A stretch of 64,000 nucleotides of DNA from Pholiota molesta (lineage: Eukaryota > Basidiomycota > Agaricomycetes > Agaricales > Strophariaceae): contig JACGCK010000131.1 in assembly GCA_014925825.1 (NCBI GenBank), positions 1 through 64,000 on the forward strand. The letters run 5' to 3'. Below the pieces are notes generated by a model. It was not told the origin of the DNA and made no database searches. It saw only the letters and a list, made by a program, of their open reading frames with translations. Below, piece after piece: positions 45,591 through 57,289 of this stretch. A program made the position numbers and the translations under genes. How positions within the stretch are numbered: the stretch's first letter is position 1; every line of letters begins with the position of its first letter.

Positions 45591-46394
45591 AAATTATGGG
45601 GTCGAAAGGAAAATGTTCATAGGCATATGTGCACAAGAAGCACTGTTGAACGAAAAACATCTGTCAATCGTGTGCTTCAGAAAAACATGAACGAAGTTGA
45701 CTGACTTAAACTGCCAATTCCAACGGGGTACTTAAGTAACGTCTGTGACATGTGACTGGGATCAACGCGTCAATAGCGCGTCGACCTTGCGTCGACCATG
45801 TCTCCTTTTATTCGATCCCACCTTCCGCCCGATTCACAATGATACCCAACTCCTCGAACATCCCAGTCTCGCTGCATTGATGCAATCCAGACACCCTGGC
45901 GAATTTGGTGAGTTTCATTTCCTGCTTCAGGAACTCCACGACTGATATCACGCGCGGCCACTAGTAGCACGGTGTGTGGGGGTAATGCCAGGCGCAATGT
46001 CGTCGACTAGTTTTTTTTTTTTGGATTAGCTCGGGCGTTTGCGGAGATGGGAAGGGCGTGTACCATCGCCTTCCCTACGCTTGCGAGGAGACTGTTTATG
46101 CGAGAGATTGGAAGTAAGGGAGTAAAAGACGATGATGGGAAGAAGACGCGACAGAATTAGATTGTGGTGCCAGGAATCAGGATACGACAAGTTTTTGGTA
46201 TTGGCGAGGTGCGAGGTACCTTTGATATTGGTGTGTCCTATTCCCGCATCTATCTCTTTTTGGATACAACTAATCGCTATCATATACCTAGAGGTGAATC
46301 CGTTGAAAAATATACAGCAAAACAGCCAAACAACATAGCTGGATTGCATGTTGAGGCTCTATGCCCAACTACGTAGCCGTACTTGAGCCGAACC
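45591..46394. other. Intergenic
   Basis: A 12-base T run lies near 46011-46022. No supported gene; a short frame at 45745-45945 ends at a possible donor but has no partner exon. Confidence 0.4.
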
Positions 46395-46480
46395 GCGAAA
46401 GCACGATCGCAAAGTTGAAAGGAGCCTTGTAGCTCTCATCCAAGTATCACAATACTTATACCTAGGCTCAACTGTCGTCA
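46395..46480 (+). promoter_or_regulatory. Conserved promoter block of HEAT gene A
   Basis: Contains GCCGAACC, GAAAGCACGATCGCAAAG, AAAGGAGCCTTGTAGCTCTCAT and a TATACCTA-like end. The same blocks, in reverse orientation and equivalent spacing, precede gene C (63758-63830), and in part gene B (57170-57240). They lie roughly 170-260 bp before the start codons. Confidence 0.65.
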
Positions 46481-46658
46481 AGGGCATTCCTGTTTTTATG
46501 CATAATTCACACCATCATCGTCAAACACTGACAGAGACTGACAGTCACGTTAACAACCATCGGAATTCCGCACTTCTCGGTCATGTCCAAATCGTGTCAA
46601 GCTCGTGTAAAACGTTTTGGAAGTTGTTTTGCACTTTTCTTGTTGTCTTTCTCCCAGC

Positions 46659-49600
46659 ATGGCCAGTAGCGCGATCTATCGTGATTTGCTCTTGAAACAC
46701 CTACACGGCTTGCCTTTATGGATTCCCGATCCTGACGAGAACCTCGAAGGGCACAAAAAACAAGGCATCAGCATCGGCGACCTTGGAATCCTTAAGGAGG
46801 ATGGTGGATTCGAATATCTGTTTAACATACATGTCGACGCAGATCACTCGGTCAACAAGGACATGGTCATCCCTGCATCATTTACGCCTCTACCTCTGCC
46901 CAGGACCTCGAAACACGCATACCATGATCAGAAAGCTTGCATTACGCAAAACGCTAAGTTCGAGATGGGGGGTACTGTCGCAGGGGAAGTAAACCTCGGG
47001 TATGTGACTGGTCATTCATCATTCTACCCTGCTCATCTTCTGCATAGGCTAGGAGCTGGCGTCGAAGTAGAGTTGGACTTCACCACAACCGATGAACGTG
47101 CCGCAATGCTTTACCTTCCTCATGGCGCCGATCGCGAGGATGTGATTGCCCGTGGGCTTTACAGGGAATACGCCGCCCGGTATGGCAAGTCGTGGTACAA
47201 ATTTTTCAATGGAGAGCTCAAGTATGAAGCACGGAACAATTCCTTATATTTGGTGACCGGTTGCGATAAGAGTGGTTCATGGGCACTTGCAGCTGGGTCG
47301 CCACAAACAGGTAGCTCAGTTCGGTTCAGAATCAAGGCTGGGCCACCAGCTGTGGCTTCAGTGACTGAGGGCTTTCATGTGTCTTGGAGTAACACGGGTG
47401 GGGTGGAAAGGCGTCATTATCCACCATCAATGAAGGACAGCGTGGAAGTCAAGAACCAATGCGTCTTCGTTCGAGGACTGACCATAGCTATTCGTACAAG
47501 TTGGTTTACAAAGCCGCTGCGGGGCAAGGTGGAGATCAATGAAATCAATACTTCAACGCAATCCTTCCCAGGTGCTGGCAAAACGTACCATTTGGATCTA
47601 CGGCCACGCAGAGTTCAGCATCCAGAAATTTGACTCGATCATCGCTGCCTAGCCTTGGCGAAGGATCAGATCAAGGACGTGATGCAACATACCTCTATGA
47701 TTCTGAGAATATATCGGGTGTCCTGGTTGAGGATTATCCTAAATCTCCGAAGGCGGTCAGTTTTCTTTTTATAAAGGCATATAAACTACCTAAGTTTGAT
47801 GTTAGGTTTTGAGTCCTGGCTCGTATATCTGCGAACGTCTTCTATCTACCGTAAGTAATCACATCTGCTTTGTTTTCCTTGCGAGTACAGACCTTACCTT
47901 GCCTCAGCGACGATATCTTAACCTCGTCATAGTCCACGACAACGACTGGATGACAGCGGTATCTAGCGATGATGAAACTGTGTTCACTTCTGACGGAACA
48001 GACTATGAATGCCTCACGACTCACGCTCTTCATAAATGCCACTTACAAGTTACTCAGGGTAAGTGGGTTCAATCCTTTGTCTTTGCATTGTAAGGGTGTT
48101 GACGGTCTTCAAGGGATGACTCTGCTACTTCGAAGGCCGTATCACGATCTTGCCACAACCATCGAGGGTGCTTTCCCAGAACTTCTCAGTGCACTGAAGG
48201 ATAAGGATCAGTTTGTTAGGATGACCGCTGCCTTACTGATCGGCGAATTTTCGAAGCAATGTAAGGTTTCGTTATTAGTTTCAGTGTCTGTCTTGACCTG
48301 GACTCTATAGCTCACCTCAGTGCAGCCTTGAAGGATGCTATTCCCATAGCTGTAGGCTTACTGAAGGAGGGAGAATCAGATGATCATTATGCCGCTGCCT
48401 CAGCGGCAGGGGAAGGTTCAGGTCAACGTAAGGTTTCTTGATTAATTCTTACGCTCATATTAACTATTATGCCCCAGCGTACCCCGTGAGGGGCATACAA
48501 CGTGCCGTGATAGATCTGCCAGATTTACCGAAGGAGAATGCATTGGACGTTCACTATGATGCAGAGTTGGCCGTTTTTGACCACAACTTTCCGGTGGTCC
48601 GCGTCCTAGAGGACATCAAAAAAAGTCTCGCTTCACTGAAGGACGAAGGTCCATACAGGCATATGCATGCTGTCTCAATGATCACTCAATTTTCGAAGCA
48701 GCGTAAGATTTCTCTACTGATCTATTTGCCTTCCTTAATCACAACTTTCCAGCCGAGCTTGTCATGGCTATCAAGGAGTGCCTTCCAGATGTCCTCAATT
48801 TACTACTAAAGGACACAGATTTAAGTATTCGTAAGGAAACACTCTCAGCAATTGCTGAATTTTTGAAGCAATGTAAGATTACCCCATTAATCTTTGTGCC
48901 TGTCTTGATCTCAACTCTCCAGCCGAGCTCGTCATGGCTATCAAAGAGGGCATTTCAGATGTCTTCAATCTACTGAAGGACATAGATCCTCAAGTTCGTG
49001 GGATGACTGTCTCAGCAATTGCTGAATTTTCAAAGCGACGTAAGATTTCTTTATTGATCTCTGTGCCTGTTTTGATCTCAACTTTCCAGCCGAGCTCGTC
49101 ATGGTTATCAAGGAGGGCATTCCAGATGTCCTCAATTTACTGGAGGATGAGTACAATAGTGTTCGTGAGGCAACAGTCTCAGCAATTGGTGAATTTTCGA
49201 AGCAATGTAAGATTTCTCTATTGATTTTTTGTGCCTGTCTTGATCTGAATCTTCAGCCGAGCTCGTCATGGCTATCAAGGAGGGCATTCCAAATCTTCTC
49301 AATTTACTGAAGGACAAACATCATTCACACATTCGTAAGGCAGCTGTCTTAGCAGTCGCCGAATTTTCGAAGCAGTGTAAGATTTCTTTTTTGAGCTCTG
49401 TGCCTGAATTGATCTCAACTCTCTAGCCGAGCTCATCATGGCTATCAAGGAGGGCATTCCAGATGTCCTCATATCAGTAAAGGACATGGATTATGAGGTT
49501 TGTAAGGCAGCTATCTTAGCGATCGCCGAATTTTCGAAGCAACGTAAGATTTCTTTATTGATCTCGGCACCTAAATTGTTCTCAACTCTCCAGCCGAGCT

Positions 49601-50068
49601 CATTATGGCTAGCAAAGAGGGTTTTACGGACATTCTCAATTTACTGGAATCAGTTTATGGTCAGGTTCGTGAGGCAGCTGTCTCAGCGATGGCCGAATTT
49701 TCGAAGCAACGTGAGATTTATTGATCCCTCATGATCCCTGTGCTCGATTTGATCTCGACTTTCCAGCCGACCTTGTCATGTCCGTCGAGAAGTGCATCCC
49801 GGACATTTTCCTTTTCCTGAAGGATAAAGATCAGAGCATTCGTCAGACAGCTATCAGAGCGATCGGTGAATTCTCGAAGCAGCGTAAGTTTTTTTTTTCA
49901 GTTCCTATGCCAATCTTTAATCTGCGATGTCCAGCCGACCTTGTCATCGCCATTGAGAGCGCCATGCCAATTCTTCTCACTGCTCTGAAGGACGAGAATT
50001 CTGATGTTCGTGCTGATACTATTTCTGTGATTCATGAGTTGTACAATCAGTGTATTATTTCCATGTAG
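46659..50068 (+). CDS. HEAT-repeat gene A, one-repeat-one-exon (one frame break)
   Basis: Function unknown. Exons: 46659..46999, 47048..47755, 47806..47850, 47908..48058, 48114..48260, 48311..48427, 48478..48702, 48753..48872, 48923..49039, 49090..49206, 49257..49376, 49427..49543, 49594..49710, 49767..49883 and 49935..50068. The N-terminal ~400 residues (YRDLLLKH, SIGDLGILKEDGGFEYLF, ERAAMLYLPHGADRED) match no family I know; a second block has PGSYICERLL and VIVHDNDWM. Exons 5-15 encode HEAT-like helical repeats, pattern ELVMAIKEGIPDVLNLLKD then VR and AAVSAIAEFSKQ, ending in a divergent unit with NQCIISM. Exon 2 lacks one base at the A run 47580-47583, breaking the frame before the repeats; gene B is intact at this place. 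Probable scaffold or recognition protein by repeat type only. Confidence 0.8.
48753..50068 (+). repeat. Exon-intron tandem array A (eight HEAT units)
   Basis: Eight successive units, each a 117- or 120-bp exon (last 134 bp) followed by an intron of 50, 50, 50, 50, 50, 56 or 51 bp. Most units are about 167 bp. The introns are similar to each other (GTAAGATTTCT start, TTGATCTCAACT then CCAG end). Every exon begins and ends in phase 1. Confidence 0.9.
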
Positions 50069-50333
50069 CCGTACGAAGGGGTCTTTGGTGTTCACATCTC
50101 TCGAAAATAGTATGGAATCATTGTCCGAAACTGTTGTGGTGTTCAGCAGTAAACAAGGGCAAAGTCGAAGGAAAGATGTCTGGCAATCGCCCGTCGTCGA
50201 AGGAACAGATGAGTAGCGCTGACATGCCTCAAAATCAACATGAAAGAAGTCGTTGACTGAAGCTGCCATGGTATTCAGTAGCGGGTTAGAGTACAATGCT
50301 AGGGATCGGACCGACGCGTAGAACACGCGAATC
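50069..50333. other. Conserved spacer between HEAT A and Alba remnant
   Basis: Similar, in matching orientation to the cassettes, to 52986-53241, 57900-58080 and 60511-60907. Carries a short frame beginning MAASVNDFFHVDFEACQRY on the minus strand, whose start is also found in the other spacers; it is probably non-coding 3' flank. Confidence 0.6.
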
Positions 50334-50600
50334 TCAAGCTATCTTGACGTCAGTCGCAGCGGCGCCCGTCGTGCGTTTAGCCTTTGCCCGCTGTTTCTTC
50401 GCTCTCGCTTTCGCCGCCTTGCTCTGCTTGCGTATCGCGGGAGGCTGGTAGCTATTCGCGGATCGACAGTATGTCAGCCTCCGAAAGGGATGCAAAAATA
50501 AAGGCGACGCGATGCTTACGAGGCGCCTTCCAGGAGCAACTCGGGGCGCTCGACCGTGGATAAGGTTATGCGCATAAATGGGGTCTGGAGCTGCTTCGGA
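50334..50600 (-). pseudogene. Alba-like gene remnant (last two exons)
   Basis: Minus-strand match to exons 3 and 4 of the gene at 52107: PKQLQTPFMRITLSTVERPE (50600-50519 area), an intron with AG near 50452, then SYQPPAIRKQSKAAKARAKK to the stop at 50334. Exons 1 and 2, which carry the Alba fold core, are missing. It faces HEAT gene A tail to tail, as the full Alba gene faces HEAT B. Confidence 0.75.
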
Positions 50601-50875
50601 CTGCGCATGCCTCGGTGAATGAGGGATCGAGTGGGGAGTGACGGAGAAACACGCACTGGGTACCATCTGATAGACACTGAGAAAAAATAGTAAAGACCAT
50701 CTACGAGGTAAGTCACTGTCCATTAATAAAAATACATTCCGAAGGTTGATACAAAGCTGCGCATAATAACACAAATAGAAGACCAAAATATAGACCTAGC
50801 ATTGACTCGATAAGCACAAGCCACAAGAAAAATCATCGACACTCACCTCATAAATTATAATCCATAAATACCCAA
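50601..50875. other. Intergenic between Alba remnant and Mis12 gene
   Basis: Truncation point of the Alba copy, then 3' flank of the Mis12-type gene. Confidence 0.4.
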
Positions 50876-51893
50876 TCATTCCTCCATCCGACTGTCCTCT
50901 TCCGGATCCACGGACCCCTGCCGTCCTTCCACCGCGTCCAAATCCCGTTTGACCACACCCACCGCGGCCACGGCGCGCCTCAGCTCCTCCCCACTCCCCA
51001 CCGCAGCCGCCGCCCGGTCAATCTTGTCCACCGCGCCATGCCCGACGCCCGCGCCCTGCTGCAGCTCGCTCCGCACGAGCAGGCGCCCGAGCGCCCAGTT
51101 CATGTACCCGCTCCGGCTCGTCTCCCACTGGCGCTTCCCGGGCTCCGCGAGGTCGACGGCGGGCGGGACGTCGAGCACGGGCAGCGCGGCGAGGGTGGTG
51201 TACATGGCGAGGAACTTGGGCGGCAGCGCGTGCAGCGTGTCGAGGGCGGCGCCGTCCGGGGAGGCGAGGGCGCTGAGCTGCGCGAGACGCGTCTCCGCGT
51301 GCGCGAGCTGGCGCGCGCTGGTCTTGACGCTGCGTTTCAGCAGTCTGTTCAGCTTGCGTTGCTGAGAACGCGTCGGATCAGACGTGTGCACCGATAGGAT
51401 GATGCGCGAAGCCACGTACCCCGTCCAGGCGCTTCCTCAGCTCCTCCACCTCGTCCATCGCGTCCTGCTCCTGCTCCGGCGTCGCGGTCAGGTCGAGCCC
51501 CTCCTGGTGCGGCAGCACCACGGGCAGGTCCGCGGGGATCATGAAGATGTTGCGCAGGCACCACGCCTCGAAGAAGTCGAACGCGATGTCCGTGTGGTAC
51601 TCGAGCAGCGTCTGGAACGCGACGAGGCCCTGCTCGACCTCGTGCGTCGTCGCGTCCTCCTCGCCCTGCGCGTCGGCGGCGCCGGCGGGCGCGTGCGCGT
51701 CGCGCTCGTCGGCCCACTTGTTGAGGAACTCCTCCATGCCGTTGACGCCGTCCTGGACGGCGTTGTTCGCGATGTTGATGATGTCGTCGAGGAGGAGCTG
51801 GGGCGAGAAGCCGAGCGCCTCGCAGAGGAGAAGAGGCGGGACATTTTGGGTCGTGGGCGCTGGCTGGAGCGCTTGCTGGGTGCCTGGTGGCAT
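50876..51893 (-). CDS. Mis12/Mtw1 kinetochore protein, 319 residues
   Basis: Subunit of the MIND/Mis12 complex, which links centromeric chromatin to the Ndc80 complex at the kinetochore. Two exons, 51420..51893 and 50876..51361, phase 0, 960 nt. The N-terminus after a short Gln/Pro stretch carries the Mis12 signature LLCEALGFSPQLLLDDIINI, continuing ANNAVQDGVNGMEEFL. A helical part with LLEYHTDIAFDFFEAWCLRN and a coiled coil (EQEQDAMDEVEELRKRLDG, QRKLNRLLKRSVKT, ARQLAHAETRLAQL) follow, with an acidic tail. The ATG at 51893 is the first that keeps the Mis12 head close to the N-terminus. It is single copy and GC-rich, unlike the duplicated cassettes on both sides, and is probably the ancestral neighbour. 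Confidence 0.85.
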
Positions 51894-51989
51894 GGTACTT
51901 GAGAGTGAAGACAGGGCGGAAGGAACGTGCGGAACGCGCTCAACAGCGGACGGAGGGCAATAGCATCGAAATAAAACTAGAACAAACAA

Positions 51990-52106
51990 CGCCCTTAAGA
52001 CGCGACTGATGCTGTCATTTCAACTCGACTTTCATTTCAACTGCAACGCAGACATTGTATCCATTCTGTTACCATTGTTTCCTTAACTTAAGAGCTCATA
52101 TTTACT
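51990..52106 (+). promoter_or_regulatory. Upstream region of the Alba-like gene
   Basis: CT/T-rich leader; a similar stretch precedes the decayed Alba copy at 60028, supporting a shared promoter. Confidence 0.4.
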
Positions 52107-52985
52107 ATGGAAGACGCTATGGATACTCTTCCTGATGCTCCATCCCGACAAGAAAAACACATCCGGATCACCCAGCACGGAAAAATGAAGTCCTGGATAA
52201 CCGCCTCCCTGCAATTCCTCGAGGTACGAATCCATCGCATCTTTCGTCGCATGATTCCTGATCTTATACCGCAGACCCACCAGAGGGCGACAAGTCGCTC
52301 ACGCTACATACCCTCCCCCACCGCGCGAACACCCCAGCTATTCCAGAACAACCCGGCGAGAGCGAGACCGCACCCGGCATCACCCCACAGACCGCGTCGT
52401 TGGCGACGAGCGTCGTGCCGCGCCTGATCTCCGTCGTCGAGATCCTCAAGCGGGAATACATGAAGCTCCTAGACAGCACCAAGTCGGCCAGAGCGATTGG
52501 ACTGCATCAATATAATGAATTTGGGACGCTCGAGGAGTTGGGTATCGTCGTGGATCGAACAAAAGATGAGGCTGGAGGAAAGGAAACAAACGAGCAGGGA
52601 ATGGCTTCCATTGCGGAAGAGAGACGGTCAAAGGAGATAATCCAAGCGCTTAGTGGAAAGAACCAGTGCGTGTTTCTCCGTCACTCCCACTTGATCCCTC
52701 ATTCACCGAGGCATGTGCAGTCCGAAGCAGCTCCAGACCCCATTTATGCGCATAACCTTATCCACGGTCGAGCGCCCCGATTTGCTTCTGGAAGGCGCCT
52801 CGTAAGCACCGCGTCGCCTTTATTTTTGCATCCTTTCGGAGGCTTACATACTGTCAACCACGAATAGCTACCAGCCTCCCGCGATACGCAAGCAGAGCAA
52901 GGCGGCGAAAGCGCGAGCGAAGAAACAGCGGGCAAAGGCTAAACGCACGACGGGCGCCGCTGCGACTGACGTCAAGGTAGCCTGA
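52107..52985 (+). CDS. Alba-like nucleic-acid-binding protein
   Basis: Alba-fold proteins bind RNA or DNA; eukaryotic members include RNase P/MRP subunits. Proposed exons: 52107..52223, 52275..52665, 52721..52801 and 52868..52985. Landmarks: HIRITQHGKMKSWI at the N-terminus, DKSLTLHTLP, the helix SVVPRLISVVEILKREYMKL, GLHQYNEFGTLEELGI, the strand QTPFMRITLSTVERPD, and a Lys-rich tail (IRKQSKAAKARAKKQRAKAK). Exons 2 to 4 join in phase; exon 1 to exon 2 is one base short (GAG then ACC, where DPPEGDK needs an extra base), and the decayed copy at 60028 shows the same arrangement. Convergent with HEAT gene B. The basic tail fits nucleic-acid binding. Confidence 0.7.
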
Positions 52986-53241
52986 GATGCGCGTATTCTA
53001 AGCGTCGGCCCGATCCCTAGCATTGTACGCTACTTAATACCATGGCAGCTTCTGTCGACGACTTTTTTCATGCTGGTTTTCAGGCATGCCAACGCTACGT
53101 ACTTATCTGTTCCTTCGACGACGGACGATTGCTAGACATTTTTCTTTCGGCTGTGCTCCTTGTTCACTACTGAACACCTTGACAGTTTCGGATAAATGAT
53201 TCCATATATTTTCGAGGCATGTCAACATTGAAGACATAAGG
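52986..53241. other. Conserved spacer between Alba-like gene and HEAT B
   Basis: Same family of sequence as 50069-50333 and 60511-60907 (CTTCGACGACGG, GTTCACTACTGAACACCTTGA, TTTTCGAGGCATGTCAACA). It holds both 3' ends. Confidence 0.65.
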
Positions 53242-54728
53242 CTACATAGAAATAATACACTGCTTGTACAACGCATGAATCACAGAAATAGTTGCAACGC
53301 GAACATCAGAATCTCCCTGCACTAAAGAAGTCATAAGAATTGGCATAGCACTTTCAATGGCGACGACAAGGTCGGCTGGACATTCAAGATCAACAATAGG
53401 CAAAGGAACTCAAAGAAACACTTACCATGCTTCGAGAGTTCACTGATCGCTTTGGTAGCTGCCTCACGGATGTCCAGATATTTATCCTTCAGGAGTCGGA
53501 AAATGTCTGGGATACTCATCTCAATGGTCATGATGAGGTCGCCTAAAAAGTCGAGATCAAGACGGGCACAGGGATCAAAAAAAAGGTATCTTACGTTGCT
53601 TCGAAAAATCAGTGATCGCTAAAACAGCTGCCTTACGAACCTCAGAATTCTTGTCCGTCAGTAAATTGAGAATATCGGGGATGCCCTTCTCGATGGCCAT
53701 GATGAGGTCGGCTGTACAGTAGAGATCAACATGGCGGGCATGGCAAGGGGCATGGGGATCAATAAAAATTCTTACATTTCTTCGAACATTCAGCAATTGC
53801 TGAGACAGCTAGCTTACGAACATCTGAATGCTTGTCCTTCAGTAAATTGAGAAGGTCTGGGATACCATCCTTGATGTCCATGATGAGGTCGGCTAAAGAG
53901 TTGAGATCAAGGCAGGCACAAGTACCAAGAAAGAAATCTTACATTGCTTCGAAATTTCAGCAATTACTGAGCCAGCTGCCCAACGGATATCAAAATTCAC
54001 GTGCGTCAGGACATCTGGGATGCCGTCCTTGATGGTTATGGCGAGGTCGGCTTGAGAGTCGAAATTAAGGCGGGCACAAGGGATCAATAAATAAACCTTA
54101 CGTTGCTTCAGCAAATCAGTGATTGCTGAGACAGCTGCCCTACGAACGTAATAATTTGTGTCCTTCAGTAAATCGAGGACAAGAGGGATGCCCTCCTTGA
54201 TGGCCACGACAAGGTCGGCTGGAAAGTCAAGAATCGAGATCAAGGCGGGCACAGGAATCAATAAATAAATCTTACGTTGCTTCGAAAATTCAACGATCAC
54301 TGAGACAGCGGCCCTACGAACATCATCGTCCGTGACCTTCAGTAATTCAAGAAGGTCTGGGATACCTTCCTTGATGGCCATGACAAGGTCGGCTGGAGGG
54401 TTGAGTCAAGATAGGCACCGGGATCCATGAAGAAATCTTACGTTGCTTCGACAGTTCAGTGATCACTGAGACAGCTGTGGTATGAACATTATAGTCCGTG
54501 ACCTTCAATAATTTGAAAACGTCTGGGATGCCCTCTTTGATGGCCATGACGAGGTCGGCTGTCCATCTATGATGAACTTGGCGGGCACATAGATAATTAT
54601 AGAAATCTTACATTGCTTTAAAAGTTCGGCAATTGCTAAAACAGCTGCCCCACGAACCTCATTATTCTTGTCCTTCAGTAATTTGAGAACATCTGGGATG
54701 CCCTCCTTGATGTTCATGACGAGGTCGG
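53242..54728 (-). repeat. Exon-intron tandem array B (nine HEAT units)
   Basis: Nine successive exons: 54612..54728, 54442..54558, 54276..54392, 54102..54218, 53943..54050, 53776..53892, 53595..53711, 53426..53542 and the terminal 53242..53375. Seven are exactly 117 bp, one 108 and the last 134. Introns are 49-64 bp and alike. All junctions are phase 1. Confidence 0.9.
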
Positions 54729-57004
54729 CTGGAGAATCAAGATCAAGGCGGGCACATGGATCAATTTATATAGAAATCTTACGCTGCTTCGAGAATCCAG
54801 CAATCACTGAGACAGCCGTCACACGAACGTGCGAATGTTCGTTCTTCAGCGCATCGAAAGCTGACATGACGCCCCCTAGGAAACGGACCGCCGGAAAGTA
54901 GAGGTCAAAGTTGAGTACTGAACCAATAAAGGTGTCTTACGCTTCTTCGATATGATATCGAGAGGTTCTATGACCCCATCCAGGAAACAACCACCGGAAA
55001 TTTGAGATCAAAATGGAAATTCAATTAACAAGCGCGTCTTACGGTTCATCGAAAAATCACTTGTCGCCAATGCAGCGGCATACTGTTGGTCCGACTCATT
55101 CTTCTTAGGTGAATCAGGCAGATCTACAACGGCATCTTCTACGCCCTTCACGAGGCGCGCTAGAGAATTGGAGTTAAAAATGGGAATGAGAATTAATCAA
55201 GAAATCTTACGCTGACTTGAATTGACCCTGATCGCTGAGGCACCGGTAGAACCAAGGTCTGATTCTTCCTCCTTCAGTAAGCCTACAGGTTTGGCAATTG
55301 CATCCTTCACCGCTGTACTGAGGTGGGCTGAAAAGTTCAGATCAAAACGAGCAATATGACCAACAAAGAAATCTCACATTGCTTCGAAAATTCGCCCATC
55401 AGCGATGCAGCGGCCATCCTAACAACTTGATCCACATCCTTCAGCGCACTCAGAAGATCTGGGATAGCACCCTCGATGATGGTGGCAAGGTCTTGATACG
55501 GCCTCCGAAGTAGCAGAGTCATCCCTTGAAAGACCGTCAACGCCTTTGGAGTGCAAAGAAAGAGGATCTAACCCACTTACCCTGAGTAACTTGCAACTGG
55601 CATTTCTGGAGAACGTGAGTCGTGAGGCGCTCATAGTCTGTTCCATCAGAAGTGAAGACATTTTCATCATCGCTTGATGTCACCGTCATCCAATCGTTGT
55701 CGTGTACTATGACGAGGTTGATATCGGGTCGCTGAGCGCAAGGTCAGGTCAGTACTTGCAAGATAAAGGAGAGCAGATATGATTACTTACGGTAAATAGG
55801 AGATGTTCGCAGATATAGGAACCCGGACTCAAAACCTTACCTCGAACTTAATTAGCTGATATGTCTTGTTGAGAAGAAAACTGACCGGCTTCGGCTGTTC
55901 AGGGTAGTCCTCAACGATGACACCAGATGTGTCCCCATGATCGTAGAAAATTATTGCATTGTGCTCTTGATCGAAGTCGCCGGAGCGAGACTCGTCTACT
56001 GAATCTTGAGGTGGCGGGGGCGCCTTTAGGAATGTTGAATTCTGCTTCGCCGCAGACTGAAATGGTACATTGTTGTTGACAACGGAGAAGGACACCGTCG
56101 AAGTGTTAACTTCTTTGATATCCACCTTGCTCGCTGGCAGCCACGGTTTTGTGAACCAGTTTTTACGAATCGCTATGGAAATTCCTCGAACGAAGACGCA
56201 TTGGTTCTTGACGTCTACGGTGTGTTTCATCGATGACGGGTGATGACGCCCTTCTATCCCACTTGTGTTTGTCCAAGCAACATGAAAATCTGCAGTCACC
56301 GAAGCTGGTACCACCGCCGACGATCCCTGAATCGCGAATTTAAATGAACTGCCTTGTCGTGGGGACCCAGCTCCAAGTGCCCATGAGCCACTTTTATCGC
56401 AACCAGTCACCAAATACAAGGAACCGTTTCGTGCATCAGACTTGAGCTCCTCATTGACGAATTTGTACCACGAATCACCGTGCTGGATGGCGTATTCCTT
56501 GTATGACCTGATGCCGTCCGTGTCCTCTCGATCGGCGCCATGAGGAAGATAAAGCATCGCGGCGCGTTCATGGGTTATGGTAAAGGTCAAATCAACTCCG
56601 ACACCAGCTACTAACCTATGTAGAAGATAAGCAAGGTGGCACGACGAACGACTAATCACATACGCGTTTGCCTGGGTTCCAGAACTTACCCCCATCTCGA
56701 CACTAGCGTTCTCCGTAAGGCAGGCCTTCTCAACATGAAAAAATCCACGTTGCGTAATTGTGGGCATAGGCAGGGGAGTAAAAGATTGGGGAGTTCCCTT
56801 CTCTAGGTTAATCGGGGCATCTGCCTCTGCATGTATGTTGAACAGGTATCTGAATCCACCGTCATCTGTAAGGATTCCAAGGTCGCCGATGCTGATCCCT
56901 TGTTTTCTATGCTCTTCGAGGTTGTCGGCAGGATCTGGAGTCCATAAAGGCAAGCCGTGCCGTTTCTTCAAAAGTAAATCACGATAGATACAGCTACTGG
57001 CCAT
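53242..57004 (-). CDS. HEAT-repeat gene B, one-repeat-one-exon (best-preserved copy)
   Basis: Function unknown. Exons upstream of the array: 56664..57004, 55886..56615, 55791..55835, 55581..55731, 55378..55524, 55211..55327, 55043..55159, a short one near 54955-55000, and 54783..54875. The array then runs to the stop at 53242. The N-terminal region is open throughout (YRDLLLKKRHG, SIGDLGILTDDGGFRYLF, ERAAMLYLPHGADRED, VPFQSAAKQN) and keeps the frame that A and C lose. The apparent stop at 55829 is intron read-through: GTCAGT...GTAAG is removed and VLSPGSYICEHLLFT follows. Near 54985 one acceptor AG looks mutated and the exon is short, the only weak point. Architecture (unknown head plus long HEAT solenoid) suggests a scaffold or recognition protein. 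Confidence 0.8.
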
Positions 57005-57169
57005 GGTGGGAGAGGAAGACAAGCAAGACCTGTTACACAGCCCGATATGACTTGGACATGACCGAGAGTGCGCTTCCAATGGATGTTATTGGGTACTCAT
57101 GGATGATGTGAACTAGGGATAGAGATAGAGATGCCCCCCGTCACCCACAACAATTGAGACTCCTTGAAC

Positions 57170-57240
57170 CTATACATATTGTGATAGATGAGAGTTGCGA
57201 TCGTGCTTCGCAGTTCGGCTACGTGGTTCGGCAATTCCAA
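57170..57240 (-). promoter_or_regulatory. Conserved promoter block of HEAT gene B
   Basis: Contains TTGCGATCGTGCTT then TTCGGCTACGTGG, the same core as upstream of genes A and C, about 165-235 bp before the start codon. The flanking AAGGCTCC part seen in A and C is missing. Confidence 0.55.
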
Positions 57241-57289
57241 GAGCGATCTGGCTACGTGATTTGGCTGTTTTGCTGACCTGGACAAGACT

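Noticed and set aside
48764..49310. Separate small proteins of 61-96 residues in the HEAT array
   Set aside because: Each is one HEAT exon read into the following intron; phases and repeated GT/AG sites show they are exons of one gene.
48753..54728. CRISPR-like array because of regular spacing
   Set aside because: The whole 167-bp unit is repeated, not short repeats with unique spacers, and it encodes HEAT repeats in a eukaryotic genome.
55829..57079. 416-residue protein as a complete single-exon gene
   Set aside because: The frame runs through two in-frame introns; gene C has a non-3n, stop-containing version of the first, and the terminal KFEVRF is intron sequence between GTCAGT and GTAAG.
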